From the NCBI GenBank assembly GCA_963845495.1, contig CAWJTH010000066.1, positions 1-64,000 on the forward strand: DNA of 64,000 nt, given 5' to 3'. Shown here piece after piece: positions 9,301 to 16,445 of this stretch; positions within the stretch are counted from its first letter, which is position 1, and the number at the start of each line of letters is the position of its first letter. The notes under the pieces were generated by a model that was given only the letters and a program-made list of their open reading frames with translations, searched no databases and was not told the origin of the DNA. The position numbers were made by a program, and so were the translations under genes. This stretch comes from JAZKFT01 sp963845495 (GTDB taxonomy: Bacteria; Bacteroidota; Bacteroidia; Chitinophagales; Chitinophagaceae).

Positions 9301-9947
9301 TCAGCAACATAAATAAAGATTTTAGGGAAAAGAATTTTGTGGGTGCTATTAGTTTAATTGAAATGCAACTAAAAGACAGCGCCAATAAAATTGTGCAGGT
9401 ATTAAAGCGCATCAAAATATTTGCCGATGAAAACCAACACGATATTGGAGAATTTAATTTATTTAGCAGCAGTAACCAGGAACAAAAAAATAAAGAAGCA
9501 ATCCAATTACTCAATTCGTTATTAAAAGAAATGCGTGAATATCGGCAGGATATTATTTTCTTGAGCGATAGCTTTGAACTGCAATTCCGCATTATTGAAA
9601 ACCAAAACGATACCGGTTGGGTAGAAAAAGTAACAAATGTGGGTAGCGAAGGCACAGATATTTTGGTAAAAGCCATGATCAATATTATGTTGCTAAATGT
9701 GTTTAAAGAAAGTGCTAGCCGTAACAAATTCAAGGATTTCCGGTTGCATTGCATGATGGATGAAATTGGAAAATTGCACCCAAACAATGTGCGTGGCATT
9801 TTACAATTTGCCAACGATCGGAATATTTTATTGATTAATGGCAGCCCCACAGAAAATGATGCACTGGCTTATAAACACATTTATAAATTAAGTAAAGATG
9901 AAAAACGGATGACGAGGATTACACGGATTGTAAGTAAGGTTGGATAA
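6309..9947 (+). CDS. jetC: Wadjet SMC ATPase JetC (MksB/MukB-like)
   Basis: 1212 residues with the full SMC/ABC layout. The N-terminal head carries Walker A Gly-Thr-Gln-Gly-Val-Gly-Lys-Ser-Thr at 30-38. Long Gln/Glu/Lys-rich coiled coils (about 230-530 and 620-900) flank a central hinge-like segment near 535-600 with Phe-Phe-Glu-Trp-Leu-Asn-Glu. The C-terminal head has a degenerate ABC signature Gly-Ser-Glu-Gly at 1112-1115 and Walker B ending Met-Met-Asp-Glu at 1149-1152. In Wadjet, JetC dimers extrude DNA loops by ATP hydrolysis and bring JetD to cleave small circular plasmids. All ATPase motifs are intact. The last residues are encoded by GGATGACGAGGATTACACGG-like low-complexity DNA, so the extreme C-terminus may be repeat-derived. 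Confidence 0.92.
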   Translation: MRNLNKIILINSANVPYAEVELNGNVHFIGTQGVGKSTILRCILFFYNADTQRLGISKEKKPFSDYYFGYGNSFMVYEVSHEFKPFCIILYRNMGKVCYRFVESAYDKKWMLPAGKQPDNWAKIREQLDKQKIGYSTQVDRYEDYRNILYGNTQSMPKFRQFGLLESKSYGNIPRTIQNVFLNSSLSADFIKQTIIDSLGDDPFTIDLRVWESRHLRSFETEYNDIVEFRKEGTAKKIKQVAEHYDTCMQLDAQKQQLAYHLGAALLSANKHLRIQQQEQEVLLQKRDGLKAKIQSLQALHEEKKRKWLNEAGVLDDKLKSARTLQKKYEERNIDSILQRVENRKEIEQQRKQTETERRNLTAKFESLDAQFSVRFQSLETELANAQTSLRENQTKLQLITIQKKEEIELQWAKWNTQWQQQRQESIDVWQEQTDNLRQQKNELEKELHSIKQKKYYEAELQELQQQQHHSKQQIIEQQSEIKLSLKDVEQLQNEWGQKTELAEKDIQFKKQQYELDVANFVKDIKVITDKLAAVKGSFFEWLNEHKKGWENTIGKVAAEHILLNQQLEPANNNNGNFFGINIDLEALPAMQFKPDALVRQKNALDDKWQQTRKVWNQTEKLHEEEKDKLRRKYQPQINALKNSLKEKEYKADQLKFQIKAIDVKKDEWLRKAEETKEADITNIKKHISILVDELEVHQKKRNDLIEDYNKKQAAKLKDKQKRIDALQKEEATQIAELQAEYELYKNNWQQKKLQIELEKEATLKGKGLDTDKLKQVETRIAEIENELKFIDDNRDLATEYRKDKKELIDKIEDFKSDKQIIDDKLNAADEKHKNDTAKVLIALDEQELQLKTIEFAIKDNNEQLKEYERFRPTPVYAELAELIENPGNFTATEDIRTLKDKLHNNKNERVNREEDLRKAINQFTGLFKAENTFGFPTQFAEYSSYLNFARELNSFVDDDRISEFEKRVNQKYADALRSLSKDAGELMGREGDIQKIISNINKDFREKNFVGAISLIEMQLKDSANKIVQVLKRIKIFADENQHDIGEFNLFSSSNQEQKNKEAIQLLNSLLKEMREYRQDIIFLSDSFELQFRIIENQNDTGWVEKVTNVGSEGTDILVKAMINIMLLNVFKESASRNKFKDFRLHCMMDEIGKLHPNNVRGILQFANDRNILLINGSPTENDALAYKHIYKLSKDEKRMTRITRIVSKVG

Positions 9948-9950
9948 CTT

Positions 9951-9989
9951 TAGATGACGGTTAGCGGATGGTAGATGACGGACTTAAAT
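9951..9989 (+). repeat. 39-bp GATGACGG repeat after jetC
   Basis: Same length as the copy after jetA (5408-5446). The first nine and last ten bases are identical (AGATGACGG ... GACTTAAATT); the middle is diverged but built from the same GGATGG/GATGACGG words. Confidence 0.7.
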
Positions 9990-10046
9990 TCAAAATTCGC
10001 TTATAAATAATTATTATGTATTACTTTAGTTTGCAATTTCATTTAT

Positions 10047-10904
10047 ATGAAAATCTCTTTAAAATTTGCACAGCAATTAAATAGTTTAATGCAAGGAAAT
10101 CTCCTTGCATTTTCTTTGTTTAATAAAAGAGAAATTGAACTATTTATTCTTGATCAAATTCTTCAAATAAAATTATTTGGCCGGAATAAAAAAATGGTTT
10201 CAATTGTTGATAAACATCAATTAACCAACTATTTAAAACATAAATTTGGCATAAATAACTTAACAGAATATATTTTATTATTACAAAATGGACATGCAAC
10301 TGTTGTTGATGCGTCAAAACATGCAAGTAATAGTAAAATAAAATCAATCCGAAATATTACTGGCTTTTTGGTTAATAGTATTCAACCAATCGATACATCA
10401 ATAAATGGCCAAGCAATTCAATTGCCAATGCCGCTTGGAACACATTGTTTTATAAGCAGTTACAAAAACTTTATCGTATCTAAAAATGTAATAATCGTCG
10501 GCATAGAAAATGCAGGCAATTTTATTAATTTAAATGCGCAAGCATATTTGTTTGACGATGCAGATTATTTATTTGTAAGCCGTTATCCACAAAGTGGTGA
10601 TTTAATTAAATGGCTTGTTTCAATTTCTAATAAATACTTGCATTTTGGTGATTTCGATTTAGCGGGCATGCATATTTATTTGCACGAAATAAAAAAACAT
10701 TTGGGTGAACGTGCATCTTATTTTTTGCCCAATAATTTAGCAGTATTGTTTGATAAATATGCCAACAAAAAATTGTTTGATGTACAATATCAAAAATACA
10801 GGAACAATAATTTTAAAGATTACTCCGAATTAAAACCTTTAGCAGATATTATTTATGAGACTGGCAAATGTGTAGAGCAACAGGTATTGATTCAGGACAA
10901 GTAA
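10047..10904 (+). CDS. jetD: Wadjet nuclease subunit JetD (MksG, Toprim fold), short form
   Basis: 285 residues. The C-terminal half has the Toprim metal site of topoisomerase VI/Spo11-like proteins. Glu154 lies in Val-Gly-Ile-Glu-Asn-Ala-Gly-Asn-Phe, and Asp202/Asp204 in Phe-Gly-Asp-Phe-Asp-Leu-Ala-Gly-Met. This is the DUF2220 part of JetD, the subunit that cuts plasmid DNA. The N-terminal part (about 20-80) has a winged-helix-like Lys-Arg-Glu-Ile-Glu-Leu-Phe-Ile-Leu-Asp pattern. Characterised JetD/MksG proteins are nearer 400 residues, so this form lacks about 100 residues of N-terminal arm. No upstream in-frame extension is available. The catalytic residues are present, so it is probably active. 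It lies 99 bases after jetC on the same strand. Confidence 0.82.
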   Translation: MKISLKFAQQLNSLMQGNLLAFSLFNKREIELFILDQILQIKLFGRNKKMVSIVDKHQLTNYLKHKFGINNLTEYILLLQNGHATVVDASKHASNSKIKSIRNITGFLVNSIQPIDTSINGQAIQLPMPLGTHCFISSYKNFIVSKNVIIVGIENAGNFINLNAQAYLFDDADYLFVSRYPQSGDLIKWLVSISNKYLHFGDFDLAGMHIYLHEIKKHLGERASYFLPNNLAVLFDKYANKKLFDVQYQKYRNNNFKDYSELKPLADIIYETGKCVEQQVLIQDK

Positions 10905-10954
10905 AAAGTAAAAAAATGCAAGTTGTTATTACCATTTTAACTGCAAAATTCAGC

Positions 10955-13315
10955 TCAGCTTTTCGGCGGCGCAGGCAAATCGACACCAGCAGCCATTAGT
11001 GCCTCAAATATTTCAATCATGGCGGCGCTGCGCAAACTGCCCGCAGTCGATAAATCTGGCACCCAAAACATAATTCGCACATCAATAGATTTTTCCGCAA
11101 ACGCTTGTACAATAATTACCGGTGCCGGCGCATGTAAAATATTTTCATTTTTTTCCAACACTTCTTGTATCAATGTTTTTACCATCGGCACGTTAGAATT
11201 ATAAGGAACACCGATAATAAATTCAACGCGTTTATTGCGGTTTTGCATCGTCCAATTTATCAAATGTTGCGACAATAAATCACCGTTTGGAATAATTATA
11301 TCGGCGCCATCGCCACTTTTTATTGTGCTGCTGCGCACACCAATTTCTTTTACCGTACCGGCTTTGTTGCCAATTTCAATTTGGTCGCCCACTTGTATGG
11401 GTTGTTCAAAGGCAATAATTACGCCCGACACCAAATTGTTCACAATGTTTTGTAATCCAAAACCTATGCCCACACTCAATGCGCCAATCATAATGCTTAG
11501 TTTATCAAGCGGAATGCCCGCTGCGGCAATGGCTATAAAAAAACCAAGTGCCCAAACCGCCAATCGTATTAACAACAACATAGAGCCTAACGAACTTCTT
11601 TTGCCGGTCGATTTTGCCGCATCGTGTGCAAAAAAGAAATTGATAAATTTTGAGATAACCGTTGAAATCCAAATAATTACAAAAAATACCGCTACGCTTT
11701 GGAAAGTAAACGTCATGCTGCCAATGTTTCTTTCTTGGCTAAAAAAGATGCCCATTAAGGTGGTAAACAAATCATACAATGCCAAGTTTCTGATTAAAGA
11801 AACCAGCCAAACCGCAATGGCCAGCACCCATAACACCTTTTTAAAGCGGTGCTGCAATTCTTTGTAATTGATAAATTCAGAAAAACGACTTTCTTGATAG
11901 GCTTCCGATTGTATAAAAATTGCCTCCAACACCATGGTGCAAAAAACTTTCAATGCTAACCCTAACATTAAACATTGTATAGCGCTTATGCCAAAAATTT
12001 TGGCTAACGAAGTTCTTCCCGTTAAATCAAAAACAACCGACAATACCACTTGCGCCAACGTAAAAATAATCAGCGCTTTGCTGGCTGAAGATTCTTCCAT
12101 AACCACAAAATATGGATTTTTTGTGCTGATTAATTTAATGCAAACAGCAATTAAAACCAAATCTGCCACAAAAAGCAGCCAGCGTTCGCCAAAGGCAGAT
12201 TCTAGTAAGACATCGTCTAACGCATAATATATCCAAAGGGCGCAAAGCAAGAACCAGATTAACTTTGACTGTTTTGTAAGGTAAGGAAACAATAAAAAAC
12301 TTAGTGTCGCAATCCTCAAAAACTCCATAACATGCAAAAACGACATAGTTGGATTGGCAAACAAAAATGGTGCATAAGTAAACAAACCCATTAAGCAACC
12401 AATCAACACACTTCGTTTAAAAAAAATAACTTGTTGCAAAATATCGTTTGCGTTTTCCGTCCTTTTTATGCGCCGCATGTTAGATAAACACCAAGCCGTA
12501 ATAAAAATAAACAACAGCAAGCAAAGCGAAACCACGTCCCATTTATCGTTCACATAAATAGAAATAATTTTAACCGACCGTTGTAAAGCTTCCAACATAA
12601 TAGCGCCCAAAGGCCGGCGATAATCTGCTGCATTTGCAGCAAACAACGGCGGTTCTTCTTCTTGCCACATCGCTGTTTTTAGCGCAATTGTTTGGTAGGT
12701 CATGTCAGAAATAACGTCGTTTGCCTGCAATAAAGCAACCGAAACTCTGTTCCGCATTAAGTTTACTTGGCTTATGGTACGTTGTTGCAAAGTATCCAGT
12801 TGAAAAACTTCATTGCTAACATCGCTCAATTGCGATTGAAGCACCGAGTCGGGCACATGGGCTTCTAAAATCGGATCGTTAATAATAATTTTTACATCGT
12901 TGTTATTTTGTGTAAGCTGTTTGCTGTAATTGTCTAAATTGGATTGATATGATGTTAATTTTTCAGACGTTTCTTTTAAAAGAATCACAGCGCTGTTCAA
13001 TCCGCGAAGGTTCCACGGCCTGCCGCTTTTTGCCAATCTATCTTTAAATGTTTTTAACCGTTTCTCAATGTCTGGCAATGCTTTGGTAACATTTGAAAGG
13101 TTTATTTTTCTGCGCACAAACGAGTTGTCACGATCAATTGTTAGCGTGTACGATTTTACTTTGTTCACTAAAAATGGCACAATCGTATCGCTCTTCATTT
13201 CTGCCAATAGCGAGTCGTGTTTTTTGCGGGAAGCACTTTGTGCAATATCTTTTTTTATGGAGAAAAGAAAAACAATACATAATAAAAAGGAAAAGGATGT
13301 TTTACGAAAAGCCAT
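10955..13315 (-). CDS. Mechanosensitive ion channel, MscS family (large MscK/MscM-like form)
   Basis: 786 residues. There is a signal peptide (about 8-25), then a periplasmic coiled region (about 35-240). Multiple membrane helices lie between 260 and 600, and the MscS pore and beta domain at the C-terminus. The MscS signature Gly-Ile-Gly-Phe-Gly-Leu-Gln-Asn-Ile-Val-Asn-Asn sits at 616-627, followed by Ser-Gly-Val-Ile-Ile and Gly-Asp-Gln-Ile-Glu-Ile-Gly. MscS channels open when membrane tension rises and release solutes during osmotic downshock. The N-terminal periplasmic domain and extra helices put it with the large variants rather than minimal MscS (about 290 residues). Convergent with jetD, 50 bases apart. 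Confidence 0.92.
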   Translation of the reverse strand: MAFRKTSFSFLLCIVFLFSIKKDIAQSASRKKHDSLLAEMKSDTIVPFLVNKVKSYTLTIDRDNSFVRRKINLSNVTKALPDIEKRLKTFKDRLAKSGRPWNLRGLNSAVILLKETSEKLTSYQSNLDNYSKQLTQNNNDVKIIINDPILEAHVPDSVLQSQLSDVSNEVFQLDTLQQRTISQVNLMRNRVSVALLQANDVISDMTYQTIALKTAMWQEEEPPLFAANAADYRRPLGAIMLEALQRSVKIISIYVNDKWDVVSLCLLLFIFITAWCLSNMRRIKRTENANDILQQVIFFKRSVLIGCLMGLFTYAPFLFANPTMSFLHVMEFLRIATLSFLLFPYLTKQSKLIWFLLCALWIYYALDDVLLESAFGERWLLFVADLVLIAVCIKLISTKNPYFVVMEESSASKALIIFTLAQVVLSVVFDLTGRTSLAKIFGISAIQCLMLGLALKVFCTMVLEAIFIQSEAYQESRFSEFINYKELQHRFKKVLWVLAIAVWLVSLIRNLALYDLFTTLMGIFFSQERNIGSMTFTFQSVAVFFVIIWISTVISKFINFFFAHDAAKSTGKRSSLGSMLLLIRLAVWALGFFIAIAAAGIPLDKLSIMIGALSVGIGFGLQNIVNNLVSGVIIAFEQPIQVGDQIEIGNKAGTVKEIGVRSSTIKSGDGADIIIPNGDLLSQHLINWTMQNRNKRVEFIIGVPYNSNVPMVKTLIQEVLEKNENILHAPAPVIIVQAFAEKSIDVRIMFWVPDLSTAGSLRSAAMIEIFEALMAAGVDLPAPPKS

Positions 13316-13473
13316 TACTTCACTATATTTTAAAAAATGATAAACGATTAAACTTGCAAATTTTACTTTAAAAAAAGCAATAATTAAGTGTGAAGTGTTT
13401 GCATGTTGAAATTATCGGGCAAAGGTTATCTCGAAAACGAGAAATTTGTATAAAATATCTTAAACCGTTTTAC

Positions 13474-14115
13474 ATGTTTTATATTCAATCTTTTACGTTT
13501 AGCCCTATCGAAGAAAACACTTATGTACTTTGGAACGATGATAAGGATGGTATTATTATCGACCCCGGCTGCTATCACCCCAGCGAAAAAAGCGAATTAG
13601 CTGATTTTATTGATGAAAATTTATTAACGCCCAAATTATTGCTTAATACGCATTGCCACTTAGACCATGTGTTTGGTGAAAAGTTTGTTGCTGAAAAATA
13701 TGGCTTAACTCCTCATTTTCATGCCAATGAAAAAATGGTGATGGAAATGGCCGAAATGGCTGGAGATATGTGGGGGATGCCTTTCGAAAATTACAAGGGG
13801 CCAATTGAATTATTACAACCAAACCAAGAAATAAAATTAGGTTACGATATTTTAAAAGTATTGTTTACGCCTGGCCATTCTCCAGGCCATGTTTGTTTTT
13901 ATTGTGAAACGCAAGGTTTTGTTATTGGTGGCGATGTGTTGTTTAAAGGTAGCATTGGCCGAACCGACTTGCCCGGCGGTAATCATCAAGTGTTGATTGA
14001 AAGTATTGAAAATCAATTGCTTACCTTGCCTGACAGCACTAGAGTTTTTAGCGGCCACGGCGGCGTAACAACTATTGGAAATGAACGATTTGGAAATCCT
14101 TATTTAAATAGTTGA
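13474..14115 (+). CDS. MBL-fold metallohydrolase (glyoxalase II-like)
   Basis: 213 residues from the ATG at 13474. The frame extends upstream to 13390, but that part has no family character. The metallo-beta-lactamase motif Thr-His-Cys-His-Leu-Asp-His is at 59-65 with His60, His62, Asp64 and His65. Thr-Pro-Gly-His-Ser-Pro-Gly-His follows near 132-139. Gly-Gly-Asp-Val-Leu-Phe supplies the bridging Asp, and Phe-Ser-Gly-His-Gly-Gly the last His. This is the compact glyoxalase II-like/YcbL type of hydroxyacylglutathione-hydrolase relatives that cleave thioesters. The substrate is not known; lack of the C-terminal helical domain argues against a true GloB. Confidence 0.88.
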   Translation: MFYIQSFTFSPIEENTYVLWNDDKDGIIIDPGCYHPSEKSELADFIDENLLTPKLLLNTHCHLDHVFGEKFVAEKYGLTPHFHANEKMVMEMAEMAGDMWGMPFENYKGPIELLQPNQEIKLGYDILKVLFTPGHSPGHVCFYCETQGFVIGGDVLFKGSIGRTDLPGGNHQVLIESIENQLLTLPDSTRVFSGHGGVTTIGNERFGNPYLNS

Positions 14116-14119
14116 TCGC

Positions 14120-14214
14120 CACAGATTAAACACAGAATATTTTTTTAAAATTTACTGCTAGCGACAGTTTGCATTAAACAAGTCTTTAACAAGTATTTCT
14201 GTGTTTAATCTGTG
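14120..14214. repeat. 18-bp perfect inverted repeat with long loop, ACAGATTAAACACAG type
   Basis: 14120-14137 is the exact reverse complement of 14197-14214. It is followed by two tandem copies of a GAATYAGTGGCAATTCT unit to 14249. It occupies the whole gap between the MBL hydrolase stop and the ridA-like start. Confidence 0.8.
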
Positions 14215-14263
14215 AATCAGTGGCAATTCTGTGAATTAGTGGCAATTCTATAAATCTGTAGCA

Positions 14264-14653
14264 ATGAAAAGAATAAATATTTCAAGTGGCTCAAAATGGG
14301 AAGATATTGTTGGTTATAGCCGTGCGGTGCGGGTAGGAAATGTGATAGAAGTAGCCGGAACCACGGCGGTAGATGAGGCCGGAAATGTGGTGGGCGAAAA
14401 CGATTTATATGTACAAACGGCATTTGTTTTACAAAAAATAGAAAAAGCGCTGATTGAGGCTGGTGCTGGATTACAGCATATTGTTCGCACCCGTGCTTTT
14501 GTAACCGATATTGCTAAATGGGAGCAATTTGGCAAAGCACACGGCGAAGTTTTTATAACCATCAAACCAGTATCAACATTGGTGGAAGTAAAAGCTTTGA
14601 TTGACCCAAGGCTGATAATCGAAATAGAAGCAACTGCCATAATTAATGGATAA
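14264..14653 (+). CDS. RidA family protein (YjgF/YER057c/UK114)
   Basis: 129 residues, the usual length. RidA enzymes hydrolyse reactive enamine/imine intermediates (such as 2-aminoacrylate) released by PLP enzymes. Visible features are the N-terminal Tyr-Ser-Arg-Ala-Val-Arg-Val-Gly-Asn and Glu-Val-Ala-Gly-Thr-Thr-Ala strands. The catalytic-type Arg lies in Val-Arg-Thr-Arg-Ala-Phe-Val-Thr-Asp, and Glu in Glu-Ile-Glu-Ala-Thr-Ala near the end. The Arg that binds the carboxylate in active RidA is present. It precedes mce on the same strand, 84 bases apart. The last codons and stop lie in an AATGGATAATT repeat. Confidence 0.9.
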   Translation: MKRINISSGSKWEDIVGYSRAVRVGNVIEVAGTTAVDEAGNVVGENDLYVQTAFVLQKIEKALIEAGAGLQHIVRTRAFVTDIAKWEQFGKAHGEVFITIKPVSTLVEVKALIDPRLIIEIEATAIING

Positions 14654-14677
14654 TTTAATAATGGATAATTAATAATT
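14645..14677. repeat. AATGGATAATT word repeat at the ridA-like stop codon
   Basis: Two AATGGATAATT units with TTAATAATT-type spacers; the stop codon of the RidA gene is inside the first. The same words recur at 45832-45865 and 45907-45985, and in the opposite orientation at 19210-19250. Confidence 0.6.
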
Positions 14678-14737
14678 CGCCAACATCATTCAAGGCTTTG
14701 TCTAAACTACAAAGTAGCAACATCTAACTACCTGAAC

Positions 14738-15142
14738 ATGCAAAAAGTTGAACATATAGGCATAGCAGTCAATCGATTATCAAACAGTATCCCTTTGTTT
14801 GAAGCATTGCTCAATTCGCCTTGCTACAAAACCGAAATTGTGGAAAGCGAAAATGTAAACACTGCTTTTTTTAGGCAAGGTGATACAAAAATTGAATTAT
14901 TGGAAAGCTTGGACGCCGATGGTTTAATTGCAAAATTTATTGCCAAAAAAGGGGAAGGTATGCACCACATTGCTTTTGAAACGGATGATATTATAAACGA
15001 AATGGAAAGATTAAAAAAAGCTGGTTTCATTTTATTGAATGATGCACCAAAATTGGGCGCAGACAATAAACTCGTTTGTTTTCTTCACCCCAAAAATACC
15101 AATGGCGTGTTAGTGGAATTATGCCAAGAAATTAAAACGTGA
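14738..15142 (+). CDS. mce: Methylmalonyl-CoA epimerase
   Basis: 134 residues of the vicinal-oxygen-chelate fold. It interconverts (2R)- and (2S)-methylmalonyl-CoA between the mutase and the propionyl-CoA carboxylase or transcarboxylase steps. Visible: Val-Glu-His-Ile-Gly-Ile-Ala-Val at the N-terminus (metal His6), Phe-Arg-Gln-Gly-Asp-Thr-Lys-Ile-Glu-Leu-Leu-Glu, Gly-Met-His-His-Ile-Ala-Phe, and C-terminal Gly-Val-Leu-Val-Glu-Leu (metal Glu). These are the diagnostic blocks of Mce. Its stop codon lies in a CGTGAGACGTGAAAAGG repeat. Mutase genes are not in this window. Confidence 0.92.
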   Translation: MQKVEHIGIAVNRLSNSIPLFEALLNSPCYKTEIVESENVNTAFFRQGDTKIELLESLDADGLIAKFIAKKGEGMHHIAFETDDIINEMERLKKAGFILLNDAPKLGADNKLVCFLHPKNTNGVLVELCQEIKT

Positions 15143-15236
15143 GACGTGAAAAGGCAAACGTAAAAACCTTAAAATAAATGCCTAATTTTTATGGTTGTTT
15201 TTCACGTTTCACTTCTTGCTTTTCACGTTTCCCCTA
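15135..15236. repeat. ACGTGAAAAG / TTTTCACGT imperfect inverted repeat
   Basis: ACGTGAGACGTGAAAAGG words at the mce stop are mirrored by TTCACGTTTCACTTCTTGC and TTTTCACGTTTCCCC at 15199-15234, filling the mce-gcvT gap. Confidence 0.6.
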
Positions 15237-15259
15237 TTTTTACCACTAAATAAATTTCT

Positions 15260-16345
15260 ATGAAAAATACGCCTTTTACCGAAAAACATATAGCATTAAA
15301 AGCCAAAATGGCCGAGTTTGCAGGTTATAATATGCCTATTAGTTATAGCGGTATTAACGATGAACATGCCGCGGTTCGCAACAACGCCGGCGTTTTTGAT
15401 GTTAGCCACATGGGCGAATTTATTTTAAAAGGTGAAAATGCCCTTGATTTAATACAACGCGTTACCAGCAACGATGCCAGCAAATTAACCAACGGAAAGG
15501 CACAATATAGTTGCCTACCCAACAAAACGGGCGGCATTGTAGACGATCTAATTGTGTATTGTTTGGAGGAAAATAAAAGCTATTTGTTAGTGGTAAATGC
15601 CAGTAATATTGAAAAAGATTGGGATTGGATCAACAGCTTTAATGATAAAAATGTGGAGATGCACAACATTAGCGATAAAACCTGTTTGCTGGCCATCCAA
15701 GGACCGAATGCCTGTAAAATTTTGCAACCACTTGTAGATGTGGACATTATGAACCTTAAATATTACACATTTGTACGTGGCACTTTTGCTGGCGTGCCAA
15801 ACGTTATCATCAGCGCTACGGGTTACACAGGCAGCGGTGGTGTTGAAATTTATTTTGAAGATGCCGGCGATAACGCCACCAAAATTTGGGATGCCATTTT
15901 TGAAATTGGCACACCACAAGGATTAAAACCAATCGGACTTGCCGCAAGGGATACGCTTCGTTTAGAAATGGGTTATTGCTTGTATGGAAATGATATTGAC
16001 GATACTACTTCGCCGTTCGAAGCGGGATTGGGTTGGATCACAAAGTTCACTAAACCATTTACCAACAGCGAATTTTTACAGCAGCAAAAAGCGGAAGGCG
16101 TTACCAAAAAATTGGTTGGTTTCGAAATGGTTGACCGAGGCATTCCGCGTCACCACCACGAAATTAAAGATGCCGATGGCAATCTTATCGGCCAGGTTAC
16201 CAGTGGCACACAAGCGCCGAGTTTAAACAAAGCAATTGGCATGGGCTACGTTAGCACGCCATTTTCACATATCGATGCAGAAATTTTTGTGGATGTTAGG
16301 GGCAAATTGGTAAAAGCGAAAGTGGTAAAAATGCCATTTAGTTAA
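15260..16345 (+). CDS. gcvT: Glycine cleavage system aminomethyltransferase (T protein)
   Basis: 361 residues, typical for bacterial GcvT. T protein transfers the methylene group from the lipoyl arm of the H protein to tetrahydrofolate and releases ammonia. The family blocks are all present: Tyr-Ser-Gly-Ile-Asn-Asp-Glu-His near the start, then Asp-Val-Ser-His-Met-Gly-Glu. Next are Arg-Val-Thr-Ser-Asn-Asp, Gly-Gly-Ile-Val-Asp-Asp-Leu-Ile-Val-Tyr and Ala-Ile-Gln-Gly-Pro. Then come Gly-Tyr-Thr-Gly-Ser-Gly-Gly-Val-Glu-Ile, Ala-Ala-Arg-Asp-Thr-Leu-Arg-Leu-Glu and Gly-Tyr-Val-Ser-Thr-Pro. gcvH and gcvP are not adjacent, as is common in Bacteroidota. Confidence 0.97.
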   Translation: MKNTPFTEKHIALKAKMAEFAGYNMPISYSGINDEHAAVRNNAGVFDVSHMGEFILKGENALDLIQRVTSNDASKLTNGKAQYSCLPNKTGGIVDDLIVYCLEENKSYLLVVNASNIEKDWDWINSFNDKNVEMHNISDKTCLLAIQGPNACKILQPLVDVDIMNLKYYTFVRGTFAGVPNVIISATGYTGSGGVEIYFEDAGDNATKIWDAIFEIGTPQGLKPIGLAARDTLRLEMGYCLYGNDIDDTTSPFEAGLGWITKFTKPFTNSEFLQQQKAEGVTKKLVGFEMVDRGIPRHHHEIKDADGNLIGQVTSGTQAPSLNKAIGMGYVSTPFSHIDAEIFVDVRGKLVKAKVVKMPFS

Positions 16346-16387
16346 ATTTCAATAAGGAAATTTTAAAATCCAATTAGCTTCATATCG

Positions 16388-16407
16388 AGCATTTTATTAA
16401 AAATGCT
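16388..16407. promoter_or_regulatory. Small inverted repeat at the -33 position of the second PIN pair
   Basis: AGCATTTT/AAAATGCT arms with a four-base loop, located 16-36 bases upstream of the -7 box at 16424. It could be the operator for the antitoxin or the gcvT terminator. Confidence 0.45.
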
Positions 16408-16423
16408 TTAAATTGAATTGTTT

Positions 16424-16431
16424 TAACTTTG
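16424..16431 (+). promoter_or_regulatory. Predicted -7 box of the second PIN toxin-antitoxin pair
   Basis: TAACTTTG matches TAnnTTTG exactly and ends 14 bases before the antitoxin ATG, the same spacing as at the first PIN pair. Confidence 0.55.
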
Positions 16432-16445
16432 GTAAAATTGATGTT

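Noticed and set aside
8570..9850. Long antisense open frames (167 and 210 codons) inside jetC
   Set aside because: Shadows of a Lys/Glu/Gln/Asn-rich coiled-coil gene; their Ser/Leu/Phe-rich translations are what antisense of such codons gives.
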